Shown piece after piece: positions 21,095 through 31,214 of a DNA stretch of 64,000 bases. Made by a program: the position numbers and the translations under genes. Source of the stretch: Marthasterias glacialis (lineage: Eukaryota; Echinodermata; Asteroidea; Forcipulatida; Asteriidae). The first letter of the stretch is position 1, and every line of letters begins with the position of its first letter. The DNA lies in NCBI GenBank assembly GCA_911728455.2, contig OU452239.1, forward strand, positions 1,719,800 through 1,783,799. The letters run 5' to 3'. Under the pieces are notes generated by a model, which saw nothing but the letters and a program-made list of their open reading frames with translations, did not search any database and was not told the DNA's origin.

Positions 21095-21985
21095 AAGATA
21101 CGGAGAGTCTGTAATTTTTTTCTGAATTGTGACACCCAGGAGGTTCAATGGGCTTCATCTTCCAGACCAAGGGGAAACCCAGGCTACTAACATAGATCTT
21201 TAATTTTGCTAGTGATGTAGAGAGTTTGTAAATCCTCTAAAAATGTCACATCCAGGAAGTTCAGGGGGCTTCATCCTCTAGACAAAGGGAACCCAGACCC
21301 ACTACCCTAGTTCTTTATTTGCAGCGATGTAGAGAGTCTGTAAATCCCTTGCAACGTAACATCCAGGAGGTTCAGGGGGCTTCATCCTCTAGACCAAGGG
21401 GAGACCCAGGCCCACTAACCTGGTTCTTTATTTAAAGTAATGTAGAGAGTCTGTAAATCCCCTGCAAAGTAACACTCAGGAAGTTCAGGGGCTTCATCCT
21501 CTAGACCATGGGGAGACCCAGGCCCACTACCCTAGTTCTTTATTTGTGATGAAGATCCTCTGCAGTGTTACACCAAGGATCTAGGGGGAACCCAGGCCCA
21601 CGACTCTAGTTCTTTATAGTGAAGTAGTATAGCGACTAAAACTCCGGTGCAATGTAATGTTTGAGGGCTTCTTCCTTTACATCTAGCATCCCGTGACCCT
21701 AGTTCTTTTTTTGTAGTTGGTAGTGAAGTATAGAGTCTGTAAATCCTCCACAATGTAACACTGTATAGATTCAGGGGGCTTCATCCTCCAGACCAAGGGG
21801 AGAGCAAGGCCCATCATCCTGGGTCTTTATCTGTAGTGATGCAGTGAAGCACACAAGCATGCCAAGAGGTTCAGGGGGCTTCGTCCTCTAGACCTAGGGG
21901 GGCCCATCACAGTACCCTAGTCATGCTAGTTTATTTGTAGTGATGTAGAGAGTCTGTAAATCCTTGTAAAAATCATGTAAGTTCG
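21095..21985 (+). repeat. Tandem array S, eight to nine units of ~83-118 bp
   Basis: Each unit contains AGAGAGTCTGTAAATCC, a (C/A)AGGA(G/A)GTTCAGGGGGC block, TTCATCCTCTAGACCAAGGG, and CCCTAGTTCTTTATTTG. Unit starts fall near 21102, 21220, 21330, 21443, 21550, 21633, 21731, 21845 and 21945. Units differ by indels and substitutions, so the array is old. Single-unit pieces appear near 4860-4905 and 57100-57135. Confidence 0.85.
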
Positions 21986-22080
21986 GGGGTGGATTTCACC
22001 AAACTAGTCCTAACTTATGATTAGTCTTAACTTATGATTAGTCCTATAAGTTAAGACTAGTCCTAGGGCTTAACTAGGAA
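21986..22080. mobile_element. Palindromic MITE J, truncated copy
   Basis: It starts GGGGTGGATTTCACCAAACT and is followed by alternating TAGTCCTAACTTATGAT and CTATAAGTTAAGACTAGTCC blocks. These match the J family (29106, 32995, 40888). The closing GTGAAATCCACCC end is missing. Confidence 0.65.
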
Positions 22081-22659
22081 GTAAAGTCTGGTACCATCAC
22101 ATTACACCATCGTCAGCTTACAGTAAACACTCTCTTTCGCAAAAAAAATCACACCAGAGAAAACAAACCAACATCCAAAACCCGTTAAATACAAAGTTCT
22201 TAAGTGTGTAAAATGGTTGTTTATCGGATTTCCCATTTACTTATCCTGACAGACAAGGAAACAAAAGAAGAAAAACTCAAACAATAGCTCGGAACAATTG
22301 GAGGATTACTTGATAAATTTGTGAGGGGGAGAAAGTAGGGAAGGAGGGTGTGAAAGGGTGGATTATAGGTTAAAGGCGTTAGGAGGGGGAAAAGAGCAGT
22401 TGCCCTTAAAAGTAAATAAAGGTGTCCTGTAGCTGGGTGTTAGCGAGGTGAAAAAAGAACTAAAGAGTGGTCTAAAAAGGGGGAAGGATTCAGTGAGGTT
22501 ACAGTAGGTGTGTGTGTCTTAAGTGTTTGTTCTATTGTTCCGATGTCTTGAGGTGCTGTTTTTCATACACTCGCTAAATACTTCAACTGCTGCATAGGAT
22601 TTCATCTACAGACCAGAGCCCAATAATGTTGAGCTGCTCAAGCACTAAAAGAGGTTAAG
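22081..22659. other. No gene recognised
   Basis: Purine-rich unique-looking sequence with no coding frame or known repeat. Confidence 0.35.
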
Positions 22660-22795
22660 CCCGAAACAAATATGCTCACCGGATTAAGGTTACCAGCTAA
22701 GATAGTGTCTGTGACTGGTATCCTGCTCGTTTTTGTTTAGCAGGAAATTGTTCAGCAGTATTTTCCACTGAAGCAGCTCTATGTGGTAGCCCCAT
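22660..22795 (+). mobile_element. Element CC, copy 2, left part
   Basis: AAGGTTACCAGCTAAGATAG, GTGACTGGTATCCTGCTC and TTTAGCAGGAAATTG match the left arm of CC at 25185-25430. The copy reaches TAGCCCCATGGGTG, equivalent to TAGCCCCTGGGTCC in the other copy. There it runs into the 27-bp minisatellite, and the right part resumes at 23556. Confidence 0.6.
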
Positions 22796-23553
22796 GGGTG
22801 TTTGTCCACCCTTCCCTTGGATTGGGTGTTTGTCCACCCATCCCTTGGATTGGCGTTTGTCTACCCATCCCTTGGATGGGTGTTTGTCCACCCTTCCCTG
22901 GGATGGGTGTTTGTCTACCCATAGCTGGAATGGGTGTTTGTCTACCCATCCCTAGAATGGGTGTTTGTCCACCCTTCCCTCGGATTGGCATTTGTCTACC
23001 CATCCCTTGGATGGGCGTTTGTCTACCCATCCCTTGGATGGGTGTTTGTCCACCCTTCCCTGGGATGGGTGTTTGTCTACCCATCCCTGGAATGGGTGTT
23101 TGTCTACCCATCCCTAGAATGGGTGTTTGTCCACCCTTCCCTCGGATTGGGTGTTTGTCCACCCATCCCTGGGATGGGTGTTTGTCTACCCATCCCTGGT
23201 TTAGGCGTTTGTCTACCCATCCCTAGAATGGGTATTTGTCCACCCATCCCTGGAATGGGCGTTTGTCTACCCATCTCTGGATTGGGCGTTTGTCTACCCA
23301 TCCCTCTACCCATCCCTGGGATGGGTGTTTGTCTACCCATCCCTGGAATGGGCGTTTGTCTACCCATCTCTGGATTGGTCGTTTGTCTACCCATCCCTCT
23401 ACCCATCCCTGGGATGGGCATTTGTCTACCCATCCCTGGGATGGGTGTTTGTCTACCCATCCCAGGGATGGGCATTTGTCAACCCATCTCTGGATTGGGC
23501 GTTTGTCTACCCATCTCTGGATTGGGCGTTTGTCTACCCATCCCTGGGATGGG
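22796..23553. repeat. 27-bp minisatellite of hairpin-forming units
   Basis: About 28 copies of a 27-bp unit containing GGATGGGTGTTTGTC and CACCCATCCCT. In most units GGATGGGTG pairs perfectly with CACCCATCC across a 6-base loop, so each unit can fold into a hairpin. Because 27 is a multiple of three, up to five frames stay open and give nonapeptide repeats. No start context or splice sites support translation. Confidence 0.95.
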
Positions 23554-23555
23554 TT

Positions 23556-23675
23556 TTGCTTGAAAATCTTCTACTGAGCAAAAACTAAGCAGGCAACCAG
23601 TCACCAACAGTATGTGATATGATATTTTGGCTGGTAACCGTATTCTAGTAAGCAAAATTGTTTTGTGCTTAGCTA
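23556..23675 (+). mobile_element. Element CC, copy 2, right part
   Basis: CTAAGCAGGCAACCAGTCAC, TGTGATATGATATTTTGGCT and GGTAACCGTATTCTAGTAAG, then CAAAATTGTTTTGTGCTTAGC, match the right arm of the copy at 25185-25430. The two halves of this copy are separated by the 27-bp array. Confidence 0.7.
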
Positions 23676-24218
23676 TTTTTTCTCTTCAGTTTAGCAGCCT
23701 CAATTAAATTGGGCCTGAAGCCCTTTTCGAAACCACGGAAGGGCTCGGGCTTTGTTGAAAATGTATGTGTTTGGTATGGAGCTTCAAACAGGTGGATGAA
23801 GCCTAAGCCGGAGGCATAGCCAAAGCCGCTGGTCTCTCTTTTCATTTCTTTAACAAAACACCAAGGAGACAAGATCTGCATCCCAAGGCCCCCGTGTATC
23901 AATACCCTCCCCCCCTAAGAAGGATGTGTCTTTTTCTTTGGCAGAGACAGGATAAATCATGGCTGTCAGATCTTCTTACAAGACACAAGGTTGTTAGTGC
24001 ATTGTTCTGTCTGTCCTAAGCCTGATGCCACTCCAAAGAAACAGTTCACCACGCTCTCTTTCAGGCCTCTTAGCCACATTATAAAAACAATCCTTGAGAG
24101 ATTGAGAAATTCTCCCTACAGAATATTTTTTGGGGGGACACCCCATGCCAAAATCGGGTGCTCCTCGGAAATATTGAATTTTTATTTTAAAGTGAAGACA
24201 ATCAACAACATCAGCAAT
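23676..24218. repeat. AAGCC-rich dispersed module, then no recognised feature
   Basis: From 23680 to about 23845 the sequence is rich in GAAGCCC, GGATGAAGCCTAAGCCGGAG and AAAGCCGCTGG phrases. Similar phrases follow CC copy 3 at about 25440-25520 and 25773-25805. The module may therefore be part of the CC repeat or a linked one. Nothing is recognised from 23850 to 24218. Confidence 0.35.
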
Positions 24219-24392
24219 AGACCTTTATCATGGTGCGGCCATCTTGATTTTCTCCCATTCAAACCAATGTAACCAACAGGATGCTGAAAGGGCAAATAGT
24301 CTGGTTCCTTTTTGTACAATGAATATTAGCATGTATTACTGTTATTGGATACAGGGAACATGACCAAGATGGTTGCAGCATGATAAAGGTCT
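24219..24392 (+). mobile_element. MITE G, copy 2, complete
   Basis: The ends AGACCTTTATCATG and CATGATAAAGGTCT are perfect 14-bp inverted repeats; pairing continues with GTGCGGCCATCTTG against CAAGATGGTTGCAG. The interior (CCAATGTAACC, GGCAAATAGTCTGGTTCCTT, TTACTGTTATTGGATACAGG) matches 33194-33367. Length is 174 bp with no coding capacity. TA precedes the left end as in the other copies. Confidence 0.85.
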
Positions 24393-24560
24393 TTTGATAT
24401 CAATGTGATGTGATGTCTTAAGCATTTTTTGTTGCAAAATAGTTACAGTATTGATCCCTTGTACCACTGTAACACGTGGCTACTTTCTGCTACGCTTGCA
24501 TTTTGGGAGTCGATGGTAAGAATGTAAATGCAGCTTTGCCTAAAATTGACTCCCAATATG

Positions 24561-24968
24561 GCGTGTCGTGGCCGAGCGGTGTACTGGGCACCGAACTCAA
24601 GCTCTGGTGTTTCTGATCAGCAGAGTGTGGGTTCGAGTCCTGGTATTGACACTTGTGTCCTTAAGCAAGACACTTAACCATTATTCCTTCATCCTTCGGA
24701 TGGGATGTAAAGCCGTAGGTCCGGTGTGTTGTGTAATACACGTAAAAGAACCCAGTGCACTTATCACAAAGGGAAGGGTTTTCCCTGGTGTTTCTGGCAG
24801 TGGCTGCTGAATGCGCCGCAGCACCATAAAATGCTACATAAATGGGTTTCATAATTCAATAACTTCAAAATCTCATCGTAAAAACGACAACAATAAGCGC
24901 CTTGAGTACCTAATTGCAGGTAGATACGTGCGCTATATAAGACTCTGGTATTATTATTATTATTATTA
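24561..24968 (+). mobile_element. SINE A, full-length reference copy
   Basis: The head reads GTCGTGGCCGAGCGGTGTAC, CTCAAGCTCTGGTGTTTCTG and GTGTGGGTTCGAGTCC. It is a class II (Ser/Leu-type) tRNA-like head with a long variable region and both promoter boxes. The body runs ACACTTGTGTCCTTAAGCAA to TTGAGTACCTAATTGCAGGT. The tail is GCGCTATATAAGACTCTGGT followed by (ATT)n. RNA polymerase III transcription and LINE-driven retroposition are inferred from the family type. Confidence 0.9.
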
Positions 24969-25003
24969 CAGCCAAGATTATTGTGATTATGACGTTAGGT
25001 GAA
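24969..25003 (-). mobile_element. MITE Y, end fragment
   Basis: CAGCCAAGATTATTGTGATT, then GACGT(T/C)AGGTGAATT and GGGTCA, is the inverse of the left end of Y at 5349. It abuts the (ATT)n tail of the SINE A copy. Confidence 0.65.
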
Positions 25004-25078
25004 TTGGGTCAGTAGTCCCTTGGGTCAGTAAGTCTTCCTTTGACCTTAGCGAGGGTACTGTTTGAGCTTGCGTTGCAT

Positions 25079-25172
25079 CAAAGATACTAGAAACACAAGA
25101 TAGGAGACTTGTCCCGTTTTGCACGGTGGCAGATGTAACGCTTTTTTTACCTGCCAACCTTGTGATGGCGCA
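25079..25172 (+). mobile_element. MITE M, copy 1 (truncated)
   Basis: It begins CAAAGATACTAGAAACACAA, then GATAGGAGACTTGTCC, TTTTGCACGGTGGCAGATGT, and CTGCCAACCTTGTGATGGCG. This is identical in order to the left 95 bp of M3 at 59479. The right two thirds are absent and CC copy 3 starts about 10 bp later. Confidence 0.75.
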
Positions 25173-25184
25173 TAAACCACTATT

Positions 25185-25430
25185 TGCTTAGCAAAATAAG
25201 GTTACCAACTGAAATGCCATGTCACATGTACCATCTGTGACTGGTATCCTGCTCCTTTTCACTTAGCATGAATTTGCATCTCTGTGAAATTAGCCCCTGG
25301 GTCCAGTTTGGTAACGGTGCTTCAGCAAAACTGCTAAGCAAAATTAAGCAGGCAACCAGTCACTGGTAGTGCGTGTGATATGATATTTTGGTTGGTAACA
25401 AAAATTCTGGTAAGTGTAATTGTTTTGTGC
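25185..25430 (+). mobile_element. Element CC, copy 3, fullest copy
   Basis: The left arm GCTTAGCAAAATAAGGTTAC-CAACTGAAAT is inverted in the right arm ATTTTGGTTGGTAAC...GTAAGTGTAATTGTTTTGTGC. Inner blocks are GTGACTGGTATCCTGCTCCT and AGCAGGCAACCAGTCAC, also mutually inverted. The whole element is thus an imperfect palindrome of about 245 bp. Superfamily not recognised. Confidence 0.6.
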
Positions 25431-25520
25431 TTTTTCGGCATCGGCTGTGGCATAGTTGCCATCAGTTTGAAATTGTGTTCTTTCGGCATGTAGATTCAAA
25501 AAGGCGGTTGGAGCCCAAGC

Positions 25521-25772
25521 ATAGAGTTACATATAAGAACTAGAGGGCGTACAAACCATGCGACACGGCCCGACAAGGAGCATTTTTTGACCATTGAGAA
25601 AATGGCGCGGACCATTCATTTACACTGGTTACTCATCTGTTCACACAGCAGCCATTTTCTAAGTGGACATTCGTATGCAATTTGCCCATAGGGATTTTCG
25701 CCCATGGTGAGTCAGTGGAGTTCCGTGCGTGGCATAGCGAGTGCACCCTCTAGCTCTATTATATAACTCTAT
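25521..25772. mobile_element. MITE EE with 10-bp flanking direct repeats
   Basis: The ends ATAGAGTTACATATAAGAAC-TAGAGGGCG and CACCCTCTAGCTCTATTATA-TAACTCTAT are inverted over about 29 bp with a few mismatches. GAGCCCAAGC (25511-25520) and GAGCCTAAGC (25773-25782) flank it and differ at one base. They read as a 9-10 bp target-site duplication inside an AAGCC-rich host repeat. A 9-10 bp duplication with long TIRs is typical of Mutator-like elements (inference). Non-coding, 252 bp. Confidence 0.8.
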
Positions 25773-25782
25773 GAGCCTAAGC

Positions 25783-26938
25783 CAAAAGTGAAGCCGAAAC
25801 CCTGTCTTATAAAAGGGGACCTTTAAACTTATTTGTTCCCAGTTGTAAACAACAACATTAATTTCAGTTCAGTTAAGGCATTGCTTTTGTGTGAAGTCTT
25901 ACATGGAAAACTGGTAACAAGCTGACTTCCACAAAAGATGTTTGTTACTTTGTTGCCTGTAAATCCCAAGAAATGCAGGCGGAACCCGCTAAAATGTTCA
26001 TAATTATGTTTAGAAAGATCGTTGGAAACCAAAATTATACCCTAAGCTGTCGACCCGCGCCGACTGAATATTTCTTAGGAGAAACTCTAATCGATTCTTC
26101 CCATCCCAAGCACCCTCGTCCTTAAAAAAACACCAGAGCATTACTGAATGGTGAGCAAATTGACCGCCCATCTCAACCATTGTCCGAACCGGTCAATTAT
26201 TCAAACATGATACACTTGTTAATGATGGCCCGCATTGTGCCCCCCACATAATGACGTTCCTCCTTCTGTGTAAGTCTTTATTCAATAAAACCAATTAACT
26301 CCGAGGAAGAAGAAGGGAGGGGGGGTTTGGGTCTTCGATGACGACGGCGGGGCTTCTAAATTCCAGAAATCTTGTCTGCAGTGTGGGAATAATGATTAAT
26401 GGAGGACGGAGGAGTCTTGTGCCTGTACTTAAAGCCATGTCATAAGGAGTACGGCTTAAGCAGGGTGCCTTGTGGGGATGGAGGCTTTCGTAAGAAATCG
26501 ATCATTGAAGAAGCTACAGGAAAAGAACACAGAGACTGAAAGAGTGTGGGAATGGGGTGATTTCAATGGTTCAGTGTACAGAGTTTCTCAGCCCTACTAA
26601 ATTTGATGTGTTTCCCCCAGGAGATGGCATCCTCTTACTTTTGGTGATTTACATGAATAGTCAGTCTTGTTACAATGTACGTTTGGTTTCTCCATGTCAG
26701 CGGGTCGACCCAGGCCTGACCCCAGTGTCGTGGCTCCCCCAGGACAGCCCAAGTAACCTGCATGTGTAGCAGGTTATTCAGATGGACCCTTCCAGGAAGT
26801 TTGACCCACAGTTTCCCCCTTCAAACAGCAAGTTTTGTGAGCATTAAGTATTTAATTTTCAGAAGACGTGCCCTTTTTTATTATCCCGAGCTTGTAAAGC
26901 TTTCCGCCTAATTTTCTTGGCTAACCTGTGAAATACGC
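25783..26938. other. No gene recognised
   Basis: Unique-looking sequence, without repeats from the families above and without a convincing coding frame. Confidence 0.4.
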
Positions 26939-26944
26939 TTACAC

Positions 26945-27345
26945 AATTAATAATAATACACAGGTCTTATGTAGCACTTTGTCACACCTGATGGGCATCT
27001 CAAAGCACTTGGTATTTTTTCTTGCAAGGTATGCAGAGTTACAATTTGAAGTTTGAGACCTGTTCCTGTACGTAGCACCATGTATCGGTTTGCAATCTGC
27101 AGCCGATAAAACCAGGACCACCAGGGCGAACCCCCTTCTCTTTGCGATAAGTGTACTGGGTTCTTTTATGTGCATGACACAACACACGGGACCTACGGCT
27201 TTACGTCCCATCCGAAGGATGTAGCATTAATGGATATGCCTTGCTGAAGGACGCAAGTGTCACGACCGGGACTCGAACCTACACTCTGCTGATCAGAAAC
27301 ACCAGAGCTTGAGTCCGGTGCTTTTATCCCCTCGGCCAAGTTAAG
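26945..27345 (-). mobile_element. SINE A, minus strand, near full length with a variant tail
   Basis: The inverted head is at the right: GGCCGAGGGGATAAAAGCAC, CTCAAGCTCTGGTGTTTCTG and GTAGGTTCGAGTCCCGG on the minus strand. The body continues left to a tail containing AAGTGCTTTGAGATGCCC-ATCAGGTGTGAC and ACATAAGACCTGTG, then (ATT)n. The tail differs from the 24561 copy (TTGAGATGCCCATC rather than TTGAGTACCTAATT) but is shared with 41068-41205, so at least two tail subtypes exist. Confidence 0.85.
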
Positions 27346-27780
27346 CGGTGCAAGGAAATTGGCCCAAGATACCATCAAGTTTTTCCATTGGTTTGTACAC
27401 ATCGCACCCACACACCATCCGAACACAAGTGTGCGATCTAGTCAATGGTTGGGCCTTGATTGAGTCACATTTTAAACATGTCCAAAATTGCAGATGAGTT
27501 AATCACTCATTCGGTGGTCATCGAGTTACAGGGGAAAGATTATAATACAACTTACAAAACTTCTGCCAGTTCAGCTTGTACTAAACGGATAAACCTTTAA
27601 AGTGGCTATGATAAATTGCTGTCAGACAAGTATTGAGTTTGCTCACGTAGACCAATTGTCCGCAGAAGTACGGACATGAAAACCCACATTTAGTAACCAT
27701 AGAAACCTAATCCTATCATCCTATTGGTGTATTAGTTGGGGCTCGGAATAGGAAAAAGACGGTAAGCACTCCTTCGATCC

Positions 27781-27813
<33 letters not shown>

Positions 27814-28349
27814 GTGGAGCGATTATAGGCTTTGAATGGGAGATTAGTACTGAGAACCCAGCCTGGATGACTGGGGTATTTAAATTGTTTTAAGTTGATC
27901 TAAGCACTCTTTTGTCCGCTAAGTAGGTATACAGCAGTTGTAATTGGGTCAGGATTGTATTCAGGGGATTGGGGGGGGGGGGACACTGTGCTCCGTGGTT
28001 TAGACACAGGATTATGGACGAGAAAGCTGAAAGGGGATTTTATAACAGGCAGATTTTTTGTTTCTCTCCAGTGTGTTTTTAAAGACTGCAGCCCAACGTT
28101 ACTTTGGTTGCTTAATAGTTTTTCCCCCCCCCCCGTGTATGTCTCTTTGGAACTCCTTGCATCGTGCATGTTTCCCTCCATCTTGCAATCTAGACAACTT
28201 TAAGACGAACATCAATTCCTACCCTCAGCTCCCCTGAGTTATTTTCATCTTCATGTTTTTTTTCTTGTAGCCCCTTACCAAGAGTGGCTTTTAGCCCTGT
28301 TTGGGGTGAACTTGCATAACACAAATTAAAAAAAAAAAAAAAAAACAGA
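27346..28349. other. No supported gene; poly(T) of 28 and poly(A)
   Basis: A T run at 27786-27813 and an A run at 28328-28345 mark the stretch. The T run is not attached to a recognisable retroposed body. G and C runs at 27970 and 28125 create the two chance open frames seen between 27900 and 28200. Confidence 0.4.
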
Positions 28350-28492
28350 ATTAGCAGTTGCAAACTGCTTACTACTTACTTAGAGGATCTATGGTATAAA
28401 TGCGAAAAAATTTGTAATTGCCTCTCGTTTCGACCCAAGCTGAGTCTTTATCAAAGACTTAAAAGAGAAAGACTCAGCTAGAGGCCATGAAA
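28350..28492. mobile_element. Hairpin MITE K, copy 2
   Basis: TTAGCAGTTGCAAACTGCTT, TTGCCTCTCGTTTCGACCCA, GAGTCTTTATCAAAGACTTA and GAAAGACTCAGCTAGAGGCC follow the K order. TGAGTCTTT...AAAGACTCA forms the stem. Confidence 0.6.
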
Positions 28493-29100
28493 AGTTTCCC
28501 CCTTGAGCAAGAGAACTTATTCTCCATACTCCGTTTAAAAACAGTGCTCAAAACATGTCGGTTCAAGACATTTGAAAAACTGGGAACTTCACAAGCATTC
28601 CTACACCCCTCTGCCCCCAGTGGAGTGTCCCATGTCCATGAATTGTCAGCCATCAGAAGGAATTAGCTTCGCAAAAGGAGACAAGAAAAGAAGCAAAGAA
28701 TAAGAAGAGGAGAATAGTGGTCTGCCAAGATCTTTCTTCTCTCTTGGAGTTCCAATCTACCGGATCTGGCAAGTTTTGAAACTGTTTCGTCCACCATTCA
28801 ACTGGACTTAACCGCCGGAGGGGGGGAAGAGGGGATGTGTACAGTTTGGACGAACAAGTAGGGCCTGGGAAGATCCACCTACATGCCTGGCCTTATCCAG
28901 TGTAAGGATGGAGGGGTGATGGATGGGTGATGGTGCAGGTAGTATCAGTTACAGATTGATTTATCTCCATCTCTGTCTTTTGTGCCCCAGTGCTGATAAG
29001 GGTGGAGGGATGGGTTTGTTCCCAGGCTCCAGTCAAAGTTAGATTTATTCAGGCCAAACTCAAACTTCTTGACGAATTATTTAAGCCACCCCAACTAAAG
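28493..29100. other. No gene recognised
   Basis: Unique-looking sequence without coding support. Confidence 0.35.
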
Positions 29101-29775
29101 ATCCAGGGGTGGATTTCACACAGTGCTAGGATGAGTCTTATCTCGAGTTAGGATGAGTAACTAGTCCTAACTTATAGGACTATTCATAAGTTAGGACAAG
29201 TCCTAAGTTAGGACTATCTTTGTGAAATCCTCCCTGGCCTGTTTTCCTTGCTTTATAATTCAATAAAGTGGCATCCTCCTCCCTTCCTTCCTTCAAAGTT
29301 CTCTTCATTGAGAATAAACTCTCTTCAGCGACACAACGCAAACTTGAATCTTATCAACCCAAACTCAAAATTCATGGGCAAATAAAGTAAAGCCCATCTA
29401 TCTGTCTATGAAAGATCCCAGCCTGCTTTCCGTGCTCTATGATTCAATAAAGTGGCATCCTCCTACCTTCTAAGTTCTAACTTCTCTTCATCGAGAATAA
29501 ACTCCCTTAAGCGACTCAACGTAAACTTGAATCTCATCAACCCAAACTCAAAATTCATGGGCAAATAAAGTAAAGCCTATCTATCTGTCTATGAAAGATC
29601 CCAGCTTGCTTTATGGTTCAATAGAGTGGCATCCACGTCCCTTCTAAGCTCAAACTTCTCTTCATCGACAACAAACTCTCTTCAGTGACTCAACCCAAAC
29701 TTGAATCTAATCAACCCAAACTCAAAATTCATTGGCTCATAAAGTAAGGCCCATCTATCTGTCTATAAAAGGTCC
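29101..29775 (+). repeat. Tandem array T, about three units of ~180 bp, J inside the first
   Basis: Units start at GATCCCAGCCTGCTTTCCGT (29410) and GATCCCAGCTTGCTTTATGG (29591). A first unit starts at GATCCA (29101) and is split by J. Shared blocks are TTCAATAAAGTGGCATCCTC, TCTTCATCGAGAATAAACTC, CAACCCAAACTCAAAATTCA and CCTATCTATCTGTCTATGAAA. Units 2 and 3 are 181 bp apart. Confidence 0.85.
29106..29234. mobile_element. Palindromic MITE J, complete, inside array T
   Basis: GGGGTGGATTTCACACAGTG at the left and TTTGTGAAATCCTCCC at the right are inverted. The interior alternates TAGTCCTAACTTATAGGACT and ATAAGTTAGGACAAGTCCTA, making the whole 129 bp almost self-complementary. It interrupts a T unit between GATCCA and GGCCTG, where units 2 and 3 read GATCCCAGCCTG. 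Confidence 0.8.
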
Positions 29776-30416
29776 CCCAGTAGTTCCACCACCCCCCTCT
29801 TCCTGGATGAGCGCAGTGAATAGAGAGCCTGTCAGTGGGTTTCTATTGTCAGAGGGATTCCCATATTGTCATTCGCTGGATGCACCAGAACAAACACGGC
29901 ATGATTGGAAAGTTAAGCCACTGGTCTTACTGCTGGAAGACTGCCTTTGGAGGTCTTTGAAAAGAAGCGTTTAGCAGTTCAGGGTTTACTGTGTGATTAA
30001 TATCGTCTCGTTGTAAGATTGGCGACGACGGTACTACCTTCACAGTCTTGTCCAGACGTTTGTTGACTGTGGACATGTTTTGGAGTCTGGATATTAGTGT
30101 TTGAGGAGTTTTCTGGATTAATACTGGTGATGACTTTGAATTAAGGTTCTTGAGACTTGTGTCGAGTTCTGGACTTGTAGAGTGTACTTTGGGATACCAA
30201 TTGGATTTAAACTTACTGTGTGTGGGAATTCACTCTGCACCATCGTTGGAACCGTACAGTTCCAATGATATAGTTGGAACTCTGGAACTATATATCGGAT
30301 GTTGCTGTTAGTGCTCATGTTGTAAGTACAAAAACCTGTCTTCGACTTTTGAATATCTTGATGTTTCTTTTGGAACTCCTTGAGTATTTGTCTCAATGAA
30401 GCGACACTTTTAAAAC
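29776..30416. other. No supported gene
   Basis: Unique-looking sequence with no coding domain. I note only that it is repeat-free in a repeat-rich region. Confidence 0.3.
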
Positions 30417-30548
30417 AAACAAAACAACCAAACAAACAAACAAACAAACAAACAAATAACCCAACAAACAAACAAACAAACAAACAAACAAACAAACAAT
30501 CCAACAAAAAACAACATACAAACAACCCAACAAACAAACAAACAAACA
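30417..30548. repeat. (CAAA)n microsatellite, about 130 bp
   Basis: Long CAAA/AAAC tract with CCAA interruptions. Its minus strand reads (TTTG)n and creates a long Phe-Val-Cys-Leu open frame that is not a gene. Confidence 0.95.
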
Positions 30549-30689
30549 TGTAAACCTAAGGGTCTCTCCAATTTTTTCGACATTTTTAAAGTCGATTATT
30601 AAAAAGTATTTTTTGAGACCCTTTCCCCCAAAAAGTAGTACTGTCAACATTAGTTTTGTGTACGTGACAAGATCGATGCACATGTTTGT

Positions 30690-31061
30690 CAGGGCTTGAA
30701 TTTGGTGAGAAATTCCACAAGACCTTGTAGCTCAAAAGTTCTACTGGATCAGAATTTTTTGTACAAGACTAGAATCGAAACGAGTAGAACTACATCGTTT
30801 AACAAATAAACAGTTTATATTTGAACAAGAACTAGAGATGGTTGATCTCTTTCTCATTGGTTAGGATACTTAAATACTCAACAGAATTGGAAGATGATTT
30901 ATCAGACTCATTATCGACATTTGAACATGATTATTTTTTTTAAAGATATTTATTAAGTTGAAAAACATAAGACTGCCAGACTTGTCTGGTCTTGAGTTTA
31001 CTGGCCCGACGCTAACATCACTGGCCTGAGGCCAGCGGTCCTGTATAATTTTTGAGCACTG
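30690..31061 (-). mobile_element. hAT-like element L, copy 4, complete
   Basis: CAGGGCTTGAATTTGGTGAG begins the element. It is the inverse of the right end of the 7437 copy (the AAATTCGAGCCCTG edge), followed by CCACAAGACCTTGTAGCTCA. At its right the inverted block TTGAGTTTACTGGCCCGACG, ACTGGCCTGAGGCCAG and a decayed GAGCACTG end are present. At 372 bp it is about 44 bp shorter than copy 3. No clean target duplication. Confidence 0.75.
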
Positions 31062-31214
31062 TTCATACATAGTAACCTCCCACCCTTCCCCAATACGTAC
31101 ATGTACCTACCAGAATGTTTAGTATTTTTCTCTTTTGTTGTTGTTGTTTCTCCTTTGATTTTCAAAACTGGTTTTATTTATTCATCAAATAGCTGAAATT
31201 TAGACTTTTTAAAT

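Noticed and set aside
22783-23563. Long overlapping open frames with nonapeptide repeats on both strands
   Set aside because: They are a by-product of the 27-bp unit (divisible by three). Several frames on both strands are open at once and no start, splice or domain evidence exists.
30118-30683. Phe-Val-Cys-Leu-rich membrane-like open frames, minus strand
   Set aside because: These are translations of a (CAAA)n microsatellite.
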